64,000 nt of DNA, taken from contig NC_009718.1 in NCBI RefSeq assembly GCF_000017545.1, positions 1,550,001 through 1,614,000 of the forward strand, in the 5' to 3' direction. Every line of letters begins with the position of its first letter. Positions within the stretch are counted from its first letter, which is position 1. Of the stretch, positions 63,994 to 64,000 are shown one piece after another. The position numbers and the translations under genes were made by a program. The DNA comes from Fervidobacterium nodosum Rt17-B1. Its GTDB lineage: Bacteria > Thermotogota > Thermotogae > Thermotogales > Fervidobacteriaceae. The notes under the pieces were generated by a model. The model did no database searches and had not been told where the DNA came from. It saw nothing but the letters and a program-made list of their open reading frames with translations.

Positions 63994-64000
63994 ATTGCTT

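Noticed and set aside
1-64000. CRISPR array, rRNA genes, prophage or plasmid origin
   Set aside because: No regularly spaced repeats, no rRNA sequence and no phage or replication genes were seen in reading the window.

Overview
The window looks like a chromosome segment of a thermophilic Thermotogota bacterium, most likely Fervidobacterium or a close relative. This is judged from the low-GC, lysine/glutamate-rich proteins, GGAGG-type ribosome sites and gene content (initiation factor 2, glycogen phosphorylase, Liv transporters, flagellins). I ran no database search, so the genus is an inference.

Layout. 1-2874: phosphate uptake and sensing (end of pstA, pstB, phoU, PhoB-type regulator). 2975-9830: a composite transposon made of two almost identical 1,483-bp ISL3-family elements in direct orientation. 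They carry a foreign-looking fragment (4458-8347) with a chemoreceptor, a sugar-phosphate transferase whose 5' end is cut by the IS, and unassigned DNA. A perfect 328-bp direct duplication of the target (2647-2974 = 9831-10158) flanks the unit. It leaves an intact regulator and a dead kinase stub on the left, and a headless regulator plus a complete PhoR-like kinase on the right. 11007-11952: an M15 peptidase gene frameshifted by a 19-bp tandem duplication. 12008-15657: infB, and a MarR regulator with an SDR epimerase. 15958-18370: PEP carboxykinase and peroxiredoxin. 18444-23526: glycogen phosphorylase, a His-rich NifX-like protein, a PadR regulator and glutamine synthetase. 23815-27743: operon of nucleotidyltransferase, HAD phosphatase, TPR protein and hisS, followed by tRNA-Gln(CUG). 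27946-33007: envelope polysaccharide genes (UDP-galactopyranose mutase, three glycosyltransferases, acyltransferase-like membrane protein). 33054-36353: TPM-domain protein, an unrecognised protein and urocanate hydratase. 36548-41675: operon coaBC, beta-propeller-like protein, CBS-ACT protein, scpA, scpB, MoxR ATPase. 42010-47943: complete branched-chain amino-acid ABC transporter with two tandem binding proteins. 48000-49531: two-subunit L-serine dehydratase. 49696-56294: three flagellin genes and a large TPR glycosyltransferase. 56434-61722: beta-helix acetyltransferase, methylglyoxal synthase (apparent ATT start), AI-2E-type permease, and an 885-residue TPR/glycosyltransferase/methyltransferase fusion. 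61945-63849: ArsR regulator, permease and mini-thioredoxin, an arsenic-type module.

Most of the window is tightly packed with short overlaps and clear hairpin terminators. The unusual biology lies in the composite transposon and its 328-bp duplication, the transposase hairpin that could silence read-through transcripts, the flagellin cluster (amber codon in one paralogue, sigma-28 promoters, a 21-bp inverted repeat around one gene), the frameshifted peptidase and the non-canonical mgsA start.
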